From positions 1 through 6,665 of the forward strand of contig QNAG01000150.1 in NCBI GenBank assembly GCA_003641415.1: 6,665 bases of DNA. Direction: 5' to 3'. Of this stretch, positions 1-6,665 are shown piece after piece; position 1 is the stretch's first letter; every line of letters begins with the position of its first letter. Source of the stretch: Candidatus Zixiibacteriota bacterium. GTDB lineage: Bacteria > Zixibacteria > MSB-5A5 > GN15 > FEB-12. Under the pieces are notes generated by a model. That model did no database searches and was not told the DNA's origin. It saw only the letters and a list, made by a program, of their open reading frames with translations. The position numbers were made by a program, and so were the translations under genes.

Positions 1-1550
1 AAGAGAAAGCCTACTTCTCACCGGTGTCACAGGATGAGGCTTTCACTGTCTCCAATTTCTGCCGTTTGGAAAATGTACGTCCCACAAATCCGTCCATGGG
101 AATTGAGCTTTTCCCGCGCGCATTCTATCGCACGGAGAAGAGCTATGAAGAACGATCGAGCGCGATTCATCCGGCAGCCGATCTCAATTGGGCAATCACT
201 CCGGCAGTACGCTTTCAGTCCACGTTCAATCCCGATTTCTCGCAGGTAGAGGCAGACCCGTTTTCTATCAACCTGTCGAAATATGCTCTATATTTCGATG
301 AGGAACGTCCGTTTTTCGTTGAGGGACAGGAGTACTTTGAACCCTCAGGCAGCGTCATGGCACGCCAGATGGAATTGTTTTACTCACGTCAGATCGGGAA
401 GAAGCTGGACGACGGGTCGGAGGTTCCTCTGGACGCAGGGGTACGGATGATTGCGGAAAAAGGCAAGCTGGAGTTCAGCAGCCTCGCCTGTGCAACCGGT
501 AAGAAAACCTACGAAGGGTGGTTCGGTCCCGCTGAGGAACGGTCGGCAGTTTACACAGTAGATCGATTGAACTATCAGCCCTTTTCACACACAACAATTG
601 GTATAATGTACGCGGGTAAGTTCAATAGCGATTACAGGAATGATGTGTTTTCCATCGACGGCTCGACGAGCACAAGCAAATTCGAGTTTTCCTACCAACT
701 TGCAAGCAGTTACTTTGATGGCACGTCAGACTGGGCGTTGAACTCATATCTTAACTGGAGCATTCAGCGAAAGCTCTTCTTCAACGCCAGTGCCAATGTG
801 ATCGGTGATGAGTTCAACGTTTCCGAAATCGGGTATGTACCCTGGGTCGGCTCTAGAAATTACTCCGTTTCCATGGCGCCTGCCATTTTTCCCAAAACGG
901 GCATACTTAAATATGGAGCTGTCCGTATGAATGTTGGCTTCTCACGAGAGTACCTTGAAACGAACTATTCTCGCAACGTAACCCTTATGGTCGAGGCTGC
1001 CCCGAGAAATGGTTGGGGGTTGAGTGTAGAATATGGGACAGGTCGGGAGTATGAATTGGATAATGACTACAATCCCAAGTCCTTTTCATTACGGGTGTCA
1101 ACTGACGTCTCACGTCGTTTCTGGATTTCAAGCTCTTACAATACCAGCTTCGGATATAACTACTTGCAACGCTATTTCGCCCGGAATGACTATATCAAAG
1201 TGTATGCTTCGTGGAGACAGTCCAAACGATTTTCCTCATTCCTGAGTTCCTCAACCTGGATCCAACGCAAGCCGGAAGGTGGTGTGGAAACAGTCACATA
1301 CCGATTGCGCCAAGGTATCTACTATACAATCCGCCCGGGAATGATGTTAAAACTGTATGAGGAGACACCGTTCGAAGATGGAGTGGGAGTGCTATCATTC
1401 CGAGTCGGAGTATCTTTCTCGTACAACTTCTTTCCCAAGAGTTGGCTGTACATAGCCTACAATGATTATCAACTACGACGTGATGATACAAACTATCACC
1501 CGCTGGTACGAGTCTTCGCTGTGAAGATCAAACACCTGATCGCATGGTAG
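1..1550 (+). CDS. DUF5916 domain-containing outer-membrane beta-barrel protein, 5'-truncated by window edge
   Basis: The frame is open to the left edge (first full codon at base 3, reading EKAYFSPVSQDEAF). The GTG at base 24 is therefore an internal codon and not the true start. The DUF5916 hallmark FNPDFSQVEADP is at 225-260, followed by the family's pattern of an aromatic-rich stretch ending in ERPFFVEG near 300-325. The rest, to the stop at 1548-1550, is a series of alternating polar/aromatic segments typical of transmembrane beta-strands, ending in a terminal Trp that fits the aromatic C-terminus of many outer-membrane barrels. Family members usually start with a signal peptide and a CBM9-like beta-sandwich domain of roughly 200 residues. 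These are not in the window, so about 515 residues of perhaps 700-800 are seen. The function of the family is not established; proposals of carbohydrate binding rest on the missing N-terminal domain. Family assignment is firm, barrel topology is inferred, substrate is unknown. Confidence 0.88.
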   Translation, partial: EKAYFSPVSQDEAFTVSNFCRLENVRPTNPSMGIELFPRAFYRTEKSYEERSSAIHPAADLNWAITPAVRFQSTFNPDFSQVEADPFSINLSKYALYFDEERPFFVEGQEYFEPSGSVMARQMELFYSRQIGKKLDDGSEVPLDAGVRMIAEKGKLEFSSLACATGKKTYEGWFGPAEERSAVYTVDRLNYQPFSHTTIGIMYAGKFNSDYRNDVFSIDGSTSTSKFEFSYQLASSYFDGTSDWALNSYLNWSIQRKLFFNASANVIGDEFNVSEIGYVPWVGSRNYSVSMAPAIFPKTGILKYGAVRMNVGFSREYLETNYSRNVTLMVEAAPRNGWGLSVEYGTGREYELDNDYNPKSFSLRVSTDVSRRFWISSSYNTSFGYNYLQRYFARNDYIKVYASWRQSKRFSSFLSSSTWIQRKPEGGVETVTYRLRQGIYYTIRPGMMLKLYEETPFEDGVGVLSFRVGVSFSYNFFPKSWLYIAYNDYQLRRDDTNYHPLVRVFAVKIKHLIAW

Positions 1551-1553
1551 CAC

Positions 1554-1570
1554 TTGGCGGGCCAATTTTA
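1554..1570 (+). terminator. weak candidate terminator after the DUF5916 gene
   Basis: Three bases after the stop codon, TTGG (1554-1557) can pair with CCAA (1562-1565) around a CGGG loop, followed directly by TTTTA. The stem is only four base pairs and the T-run is short, so this would be a poor intrinsic terminator. It lies in the 30-base gap between two convergent genes, where a terminator is expected. No T-run follows the same hairpin in the minus direction, so it would not serve the opposing gene. Confidence 0.22.
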
Positions 1571-1580
1571 TACTGTATGT

Positions 1581-2456
1581 CTATTTCCCCTTCGAAGTTT
1601 TGAGTCCCGACATAGCCAGCGCAATAAATATCAACAGCCCTCCAAGCGCACGATGGCGAACTATTGTTTCTCCTCCGAGTGTCCATGCGAACATAGCTGC
1701 AAAAGCCGGTTCCAGTGCAAAGATCAGTGAAACCTTCAGGGGGGATGTATATTTCTGAGCTACCGTTTGAATCACAAAAGCCGAAAGGGTCGGAAATAGA
1801 GCAAGAAATAATACTACCCAGCCCGCACTTGGAGATACTATCCCTAACGGGAGCCGAAAAATCAGACCAGTAACCAAACTCATCAGACCTACAAGAAGAA
1901 ATTGCTGGCAGATTAGCACAAAAGGATCAGCGCCGGCTTTCATATATTTGTCGGTGTAGAGTAAGTGCAGGGCATAAGTCATAGCCGCTACCAACGTGAG
2001 TATATCTCCGACATTTACATCAACCAATCCACCTGTGAGTATCCACAACCCAATTAATGATATTCCGGAAGCAAGAACTTCCATCAAGGTTGGTTTACGC
2101 TTGAAAATTGTTCTCAGGAAAAGAGGGACAAAAGCTATGAACAGGCCAGTAATGAAACCGGAGTTGGAGGCGGTTGTATATTCGAGACCAATTGTTTGCG
2201 GGATATACAACAGCCATAAGATTACTGCCAGAAATGCCGCCCGACCAAGTCCGGCAAAGACTGGTCTCCCTGTCACGAGCAGGTAGATAAGAAGACCTAT
2301 CCCTGCCAATAGAAAGCGATAGGCTACCAGGATGACCGGATCAATATTATCCAGCGCTCCCTTAACCAAGAAAAAAGTCGCGCCCCAGATAGCTGCACAA
2401 TAGAATAGACCTACATCTGCCAAGAGCATCCTGGATTTTGAAAGCATTGCAGGCAT
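1581..2456 (-). CDS. EamA/DMT-superfamily permease (10-TM transporter)
   Basis: This 291-residue protein has the length and layout of a drug/metabolite transporter with two EamA repeats, each of five helices. Hydrophobic segments lie roughly at residues 12-31, 40-60, 73-91, 98-117, 125-142, 150-167, 178-200, 211-230, 241-261 and 267-285. Family signatures are WGATFFLVKGAL in helix 1, YRFLLAG in helix 2, YTTASNSGFITGL entering helix 4, and ALEPAFAAMFAWTLGGE in helix 9, the usual end of the second repeat. The basic C-terminal tail (KTSKGK) fits a cytoplasmic C-terminus. EamA proteins export or import small metabolites such as amino acids, nucleosides or drugs; the substrate cannot be told from sequence. 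The start is uncertain: no clear Shine-Dalgarno precedes the ATG at 2456, and ATGs at codons 4 and 10 are possible, the latter preceded by CCAGG. The gene lies 87 bases downstream of the S9 peptidase gene on the same strand. Confidence 0.92.
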   Translation of the reverse strand: MPAMLSKSRMLLADVGLFYCAAIWGATFFLVKGALDNIDPVILVAYRFLLAGIGLLIYLLVTGRPVFAGLGRAAFLAVILWLLYIPQTIGLEYTTASNSGFITGLFIAFVPLFLRTIFKRKPTLMEVLASGISLIGLWILTGGLVDVNVGDILTLVAAMTYALHLLYTDKYMKAGADPFVLICQQFLLVGLMSLVTGLIFRLPLGIVSPSAGWVVLFLALFPTLSAFVIQTVAQKYTSPLKVSLIFALEPAFAAMFAWTLGGETIVRHRALGGLLIFIALAMSGLKTSKGK

Positions 2457-2543
2457 AAGTGGGTTCAGTCAGTCAGTTTAAGTCTGCTTTTTCAACAAGC
2501 TATGAGTGTATATATATTGTCTACTCGATCTAAAGAACCAATC
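2457..2543 (-). promoter_or_regulatory. AT-rich gap between peptidase and EamA genes, possible promoter
   Basis: This 87-base gap contains the alternating run TATATATA at 2509-2516, a plausible -10 region for the EamA gene, about 50 bases upstream of its ATG. No good -35 partner is visible: TTGGTT (minus strand, 2536-2541) is close, but its spacing is 17 only to AATATA and 19 to TATATA. A triple CAGT repeat lies at 2466-2477. I see no small ORF with a ribosome binding site and no strong hairpin with a T-run, so read-through from the peptidase gene remains possible. Confidence 0.22.
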
Positions 2544-4997
2544 TCATTCCTCGTGCTTGGCATTCTTGACATAGCGATCGAGCCAGTCGGTCATCTCATA
2601 CAGCACGTGCATCACTGACTCTCGTGCCCGATAACCATGGCTTTCGTGAGGTAGCATTACCAGCCGCGCAGTAGCTCCCTGTCCTTTGAGTGCAGCATAG
2701 AATCTCTTACTCTGCAGTGGGTAGGTACCGCTGTTATTGTCGGCCTCGCCGTGGATTAGCAGAATTGGCTCATTGATCTTATCAGCGTGCATAAATGGCG
2801 ACATTGCAAAATACACCTCTGGCGCTTCCCAGAAAGTCCGTTCCTCGGACTGGAATCCAAACGGTGTGAGACTGCGGTTATATGCGCCGCTTCGCGCAAT
2901 GCCCAGTTTGAACAGATCACTATGAGCAAGCAGATTAGCGGCCATGAATGCTCCATACGAATGCCCGCCAATAGCAATCCTTTCAGGATCAGCCACCCCA
3001 CGCCGGACAACTTCATCCACCGCAGCCTGGGCACTGGCCACTAATTGTTCAACATAGGTGTCGTTTGGTTCTTCATCCCCCTCGCCAACGATTGGCATGG
3101 TGGGATCATCAAGGACCGCATAACCGTGAACCAGAAATAACAGTGGTGAGTACCATCCTATTCGGATAAACCGATAAGGTGAGTCAGTCACTTGACCGGC
3201 AGCATCAGCGCTCTTGAATTCCTGAGGATAAGCCCACATCAGCATTGGCAGGGGACCATCATCAGTTGTATATCCAGCAGGCAGATAAAGTGTTGCTGTC
3301 ATTTGTACACTATCTGCTCGTTGGTAGCGGATTAATTCCTTTTGAACATCTTTCAACTGCGGCGTAGGATGAGGTAAAAAAGTAATCTGTTTGAGATCGT
3401 CTTTCTTAAGATTGCGGAGGAAGTAGTTAGGTGGATCGGTAACAGATTCACGACGAGTCAGAAGGATACGTTTCTTCGGATCGACGAGACGGACCGGTCG
3501 CTCGAAATATGGCGCTTCAGAATGGAACAGCCGTTTGGATTCCAATGATTTCAGATTAAATTCATCAAGAAATGGTCTGTCCCCTTCGGGAGAAGCGCCA
3601 GCACCACTTAAAAAGAGCGTATTACCTTTGTCAGCCGTAAGAAGAACATAGGTACCTTTATCGGTTTGACGCATCAGCGGTTGACCCGGATCGTTGTAGC
3701 GATCTTCCCATGAGCGATCAATCAGCAGGCGGGGTTCCTTTTCCGGTGAACCCGGATATATATGCCAGACCTGAATCTGGCGCGTCTTCCACCACCACCC
3801 GGAGATAATCGCCAGTTTGTCGTTATACCATGAGATATCGGAGAACCTTATTGATAATGAAATCAGTGGTGTCGGTTCATTATCAAACGGTGCAGGAAAC
3901 ATAAACACCCGGTCACGTTCTTCAGCATCAATACCGGCATCACCGCCATCGAGGGCTTCTGTCCAGTAAAGGGTGGCATCGGTATCAGCACGCCATCCGA
4001 TTGACCTACGCCCGGCTCGGACTGAACCAAAAGCTACAGGTATATTGTCAGCTAAAGGCAAATCGGCAATTTCATGAACGACCTCACCATCAAGATCCCA
4101 AACCTCTGTCTGTACAGGAAAACGATAGAGCGGCACGGTGTAGGAATATGGATGATGGAGAGTTTCTACCAATAGATACGATGCGTCCGGTGATGGTGAT
4201 ACGCTGCTTATGACATCCGGTTTACCTATAGGAGTGCTCTCGCCACGCAGAGTCACTTTCACAATTTGGCTGGTGGCATAGTAATCAAATACATTTTCAT
4301 CATAAACATTTGTCAAAAGGTCCTGGTAAGTGCGGGCCGGGGCTTTGCGGCCGAGGTTTTCCTGGATCACCGGACCTGTGGGCACAGTCGGTTTAGCTGG
4401 AGGATCACCACGGTCGACCGGAATAGTGCGAGCGACAATCGTCTCGTTGTCAGATAGCCACTCGAACGGACTGCCATAGGCATCGTTGAGGTGGAAATCC
4501 CCAAGTCTTCTCGCAATGGCTGTTTCTATATCAGCCACCCAGAGCTCGATGCCGTCTGAACCGGTATGAGCAAAAGCAATGAGCTTGCCGTCAGGGGACC
4601 AGTCAATGTTGGTCAAGTGAGCTTTATCCGGCAGGCCGGCGAGGTTGCGCTCGGCGCCATCTGATATTTTTTTGATAACGATTTCTGTGTAATACCAGCC
4701 ACGGCTCGGACCGTTAGTACGAGGATTGATGCGCAGTCCAGCCAGGCGCAGTTCTGGCTGGGAGATTTCTTCAATTGAAGGCAGCCCTGGGTATTTCAGC
4801 AACAACATCCACTCGTTGTCTGGTCCAATAGAGACACGGGGCGTGAAAGGAGCATCGATGAGTTCGGCTATGGCAGGCGGAGGCATCATATATTTCTGTT
4901 CCGGTTCCTGGGCAGTAGCTGCCAGCGCCAGGAAAAGAATCATAACAGAAAACAGGGCCGAGTATTTACGTAATTGGAATGGAATCAATGAACTCAT
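2544..4997 (-). CDS. exported S9 family peptidase, glutamyl endopeptidase-like (S9D/CGEP type)
   Basis: This 817-residue serine peptidase of the prolyl oligopeptidase family looks complete. Residues 1-29 form a Sec signal peptide: RK at 10-11, a hydrophobic core at about 12-26, and cleavage likely after ATA before Gln30. No lipobox Cys is present, so a soluble periplasmic or secreted protein is expected. Residues of about 45-560 are the beta-propeller side, with WSPDGK at 133-138. The alpha/beta-hydrolase domain follows, with nucleophile Ser680 in GGHSYGAF, Asp753 in HGEADNN and His787 in ESHGY. The segments PELRLAGLRINPRTNGPSR (82-100), GEGDEEPND and IARSGAYNRSLTPFGFQ closely match, from memory, the plant chloroplast glutamyl endopeptidase CGEP and its bacterial homologues, which suggests cleavage after Glu. 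That specificity is inferred. The start is supported by the signal peptide it creates and a purine-rich GAAAGAG about 6-7 bases upstream. A general role in peptide scavenging or envelope protein turnover is likely. Confidence 0.93.
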   Translation of the reverse strand: MSSLIPFQLRKYSALFSVMILFLALAATAQEPEQKYMMPPPAIAELIDAPFTPRVSIGPDNEWMLLLKYPGLPSIEEISQPELRLAGLRINPRTNGPSRGWYYTEIVIKKISDGAERNLAGLPDKAHLTNIDWSPDGKLIAFAHTGSDGIELWVADIETAIARRLGDFHLNDAYGSPFEWLSDNETIVARTIPVDRGDPPAKPTVPTGPVIQENLGRKAPARTYQDLLTNVYDENVFDYYATSQIVKVTLRGESTPIGKPDVISSVSPSPDASYLLVETLHHPYSYTVPLYRFPVQTEVWDLDGEVVHEIADLPLADNIPVAFGSVRAGRRSIGWRADTDATLYWTEALDGGDAGIDAEERDRVFMFPAPFDNEPTPLISLSIRFSDISWYNDKLAIISGWWWKTRQIQVWHIYPGSPEKEPRLLIDRSWEDRYNDPGQPLMRQTDKGTYVLLTADKGNTLFLSGAGASPEGDRPFLDEFNLKSLESKRLFHSEAPYFERPVRLVDPKKRILLTRRESVTDPPNYFLRNLKKDDLKQITFLPHPTPQLKDVQKELIRYQRADSVQMTATLYLPAGYTTDDGPLPMLMWAYPQEFKSADAAGQVTDSPYRFIRIGWYSPLLFLVHGYAVLDDPTMPIVGEGDEEPNDTYVEQLVASAQAAVDEVVRRGVADPERIAIGGHSYGAFMAANLLAHSDLFKLGIARSGAYNRSLTPFGFQSEERTFWEAPEVYFAMSPFMHADKINEPILLIHGEADNNSGTYPLQSKRFYAALKGQGATARLVMLPHESHGYRARESVMHVLYEMTDWLDRYVKNAKHEE

Positions 4998-5036
4998 TTT
5001 GGCTCTTTCTTTCGGAAGTTGCTTTATTATTTTTTT

Positions 5037-5065
5037 ACAATATGGAACGAATCGCGATGTAGCAA
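5037..5065 (-). promoter_or_regulatory. candidate sigma-70-type promoter for the S9 peptidase gene
   Basis: Read on the minus strand, TTGCTA (5060-5065) and TATTGT (5037-5042) are separated by 17 bases. Each matches four of six positions of the bacterial -35 and -10 consensus. The -10 element sits about 40 bases upstream of the ATG at 4997, with an A-rich leader between them. The site lies in the 110-base gap (4998-5107) after the NFACT gene, which has no convincing terminator; a five-base GTCTT/AAGAC pairing there has a long loop and no T-run. The consensus is borrowed from model bacteria and may not hold for this organism. Confidence 0.35.
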
Positions 5066-5107
5066 GTCTTTTGACTCGATCCTTAAGACGACTAAGTTTT
5101 TATATAG

Positions 5108-6665
5108 CTATTGTTTCTGATCAGGCTTTCGTGGAGCCACCATGATAGATTTCTCACGCTCTACTATCACCAATCCCGGTTTAGCCTTGCGTGGTTTGCG
5201 AACGTATTTACGTAATGTATAGATAACCGGTACCATGTTATTATGGCGGGCTTTGCTAAACCAGGCGGCAATAGCAGCCGCTTCCTCTATCTCTATTTTC
5301 GATGGTTCAAACGATTTGTTCGGGTACTTGATAACTACGTGTGAGCCAGGACATTGCTGGGCATGCAGCCAGGTCTCGAATGGTTTGCCGTAGTCAAAAG
5401 TCGTACGGTCGTTATCGGTACCATCGCGACCCACAAAGATAGTCAGACCCGTCGACAACGTATATGCGCGAAAGGGCAGGTGTTGTACTATCCCCTCACG
5501 TTCAGTAACTCGGGGACGCAGTGCTGAAAGCTCAGCATCATATCGAGCTTCAGCAGCCTCGTAGTTGTTCTCCAACTCTGTATTCATTTCCTCAAGAGCC
5601 TTAAGTTCCTGACTACTGACCTCGCGGCGACGTTTTATTATATCAAGCCCCTCTCGTCCTTTGCGATATCGACGGAAATAATGTTCTACGTTTTCTACCG
5701 GTGTTAAGGCAGGGTCAAGAGCTATCACAATCGACGGTTGATTCTCGGTGTAGATGTCATCGACTTTGATAGAAGACATCCCTTTGCTGAGTTGTTTGAA
5801 ATTGATTTGAAGAAGTTCACCCTGGCGCCGGTAATTATCAAAATCAGCGGCTTCGGCAATGTCGTCTTCGATTTTATCGAGTCTTTTCTTTAGCCGTTTG
5901 ATAGCCCGAGTGACAGTTTGTATCGTAGTCTTGCGTTCGTCTACCTCTTCGGTCTGTGACTGACGCTTGGCGCACATGGATGCTACCGCTAATGACAACG
6001 ATTTGAACTTCTCCGGTTGCTCCTCATGACTGGCCAGTTTGAAGGGATAGACCTCTATTCTCCCTCTTACATTATTAAGATACCCGTTGCCGGGCTGCTC
6101 AAACCGGGAGGACATATCTCTGATAGTAGCTGCCAGGGTGGAGATTTCATCCTCGGACAATCCCTCTCCGGGGACATCGGCTCGGTGTACAGCTTCAGCG
6201 GCAAGAGTTCGATTGAAGCCAAGAACATGTTTCTCAATAAGGAATTGCGGCGGAGTGTTAAGGTGGCTGTCGAACAGCGCCGACAATTCGTCTTTAGTCA
6301 AAATAAAAGGCGACAGTCCCTCATGGGGAATCGGGGGAGAATAACAAGAGCCAATTCCGTGAGATCGTTTGCGCAGACTGGCTGTTATATTAGAATCACT
6401 GTCCAGCAACCACAAATTACCATTAGGTCCAAGCGCCTCGCACACGAGTTGTGATTTATTGCTGCCTTTATCAAAAGTTATAGTGAAAATGCGATCCAAT
6501 TCGGTTTGAACAACATCAGTGATTATGGCTTCATTCAAATCAAAAAAAGGCCAGGGTTTCTCGCGGGTTTCAATCTTTATTTTTGATGCGGGAACAAGGA
6601 AAACTCCAGCTCCATGAGGGTGGTACACAAACCCCAGGGACAGACGTCCTTTACTGGTCTTTATG
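5108..6665 (-). CDS. rqcH: NFACT family protein (RqcH / Rqc2 homologue, FbpA-like), N-terminus beyond window edge
   Basis: The frame is open to the right edge, so the GTG at 6626-6628 is an internal Val codon; twelve further residues (IKTSKGRLSLGF) precede it. Numbering from that Val: the end of the NFACT-N domain occupies about 1-90 and keeps the Asp-Arg pair (D45-R46, in TELDRIF) that matches the functionally essential DR of RqcH and yeast Rqc2. A helix-hairpin-helix-like part follows at about 115-155. Charged coiled-coil helices cover about 210-285 and 325-380, with the typical NVEHYFRRYRKG between them (313-324). NFACT-R (DUF814) at about 388-500 shows GRDGTDNDRTTFD, ETWLHA and PGSHVVIKYP, then AAAIAAWFSKAR and YVRKPRKAKPG. 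Known homologues bind the obstructed 50S subunit with tRNA-Ala and add C-terminal alanine tails to stalled chains. About 50 N-terminal residues are missing compared with the usual 550-590. No partner quality-control gene is adjacent. The family is certain; activity is inferred. Confidence 0.93.
   Translation of the reverse strand, partial: IKTSKGRLSLGFVYHPHGAGVFLVPASKIKIETREKPWPFFDLNEAIITDVVQTELDRIFTITFDKGSNKSQLVCEALGPNGNLWLLDSDSNITASLRKRSHGIGSCYSPPIPHEGLSPFILTKDELSALFDSHLNTPPQFLIEKHVLGFNRTLAAEAVHRADVPGEGLSEDEISTLAATIRDMSSRFEQPGNGYLNNVRGRIEVYPFKLASHEEQPEKFKSLSLAVASMCAKRQSQTEEVDERKTTIQTVTRAIKRLKKRLDKIEDDIAEAADFDNYRRQGELLQINFKQLSKGMSSIKVDDIYTENQPSIVIALDPALTPVENVEHYFRRYRKGREGLDIIKRRREVSSQELKALEEMNTELENNYEAAEARYDAELSALRPRVTEREGIVQHLPFRAYTLSTGLTIFVGRDGTDNDRTTFDYGKPFETWLHAQQCPGSHVVIKYPNKSFEPSKIEIEEAAAIAAWFSKARHNNMVPVIYTLRKYVRKPRKAKPGLVIVEREKSIMVAPRKPDQKQ

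Noticed and set aside
2466..2477. Triple CAGT tandem repeat just upstream of the EamA gene
   Set aside because: Three copies of a four-base unit are too short to call a functional repeat without comparative data.
2481..2502. GCTT/AAGC inverted repeat downstream of the peptidase gene
   Set aside because: The stem is four bases with no downstream T-run on either strand, which is within chance expectation.
2756..3034. 92-codon minus-strand ORF inside the peptidase gene
   Set aside because: It is an out-of-frame reading of the catalytic domain, whose Ser and Asp motifs are intact in the main frame.
5066..5092. Possible terminator hairpin after the NFACT gene (GTCTT/AAGAC on the minus strand)
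   Set aside because: It has only five base pairs with a 14-base loop and no T-run follows, so it is not a credible intrinsic terminator.
4726..5145. 139-codon plus-strand ORF crossing the peptidase 5' end, the intergenic gap and the NFACT 3' end
   Set aside because: Most of it lies opposite the peptidase signal peptide and N-terminal region, and no domain or ribosome binding site is evident. It arises from a stop-free antisense frame.
6017..6454. 145-codon plus-strand ORF opposite the NFACT gene
   Set aside because: It is antisense to the well-supported NFACT-N/HhH/coiled-coil coding sequence, shows no recognisable domain and has an irregular composition, as expected of a shadow frame.
1581..6665. 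Three co-directional minus-strand genes as a single functional operon
   Set aside because: The gaps are 110 and 87 bases, one with a plausible promoter, and the products act in different compartments with no known shared pathway. Co-transcription is possible but not supported.

Overview
The window holds four protein genes and almost no non-coding space. It contains one gene on the plus strand (cut off by the left edge) and three on the minus strand (the outermost cut off by the right edge). Moderate GC content, a beta-barrel protein of the DUF5916 type, a Sec-exported S9-family peptidase and an NFACT/RqcH-type protein suggest a Gram-negative (diderm) bacterium. The closest feel is the FCB superphylum and neighbouring candidate phyla, where exported S9 peptidases and DUF5916 barrels are common. 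That placement is an inference from gene content; the window has no rRNA or other phylogenetic marker.

Layout. Positions 1-1550 (+) carry the C-terminal two thirds or so of a DUF5916 outer-membrane-type protein. It converges across a 30-base gap on a minus-strand EamA/DMT-family permease (2456 down to 1581). Upstream of that, on the same strand, is a complete exported S9 prolyl-oligopeptidase-family peptidase (4997 down to 2544), which resembles the glutamyl endopeptidase (S9D/CGEP) subgroup. Upstream again is an NFACT protein (RqcH/Rqc2/FbpA family, 6665 down to 5108) whose N-terminus lies beyond the right edge. The two minus-strand gaps are 110 and 87 bases. Both are AT-rich enough to hold promoters, and neither contains a convincing terminator.

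Functionally the genes do not form an obvious pathway. The NFACT protein is a cytosolic ribosome-rescue factor, the S9D peptidase is predicted to be periplasmic, the EamA protein is an inner-membrane transporter and the DUF5916 protein is predicted to sit in the outer membrane. I see no mobile element, CRISPR array, tRNA, rRNA, long repeat, frameshift or toxin-antitoxin pair. The region reads as ordinary chromosomal core or near-core sequence, and I found no evidence of an undescribed system.
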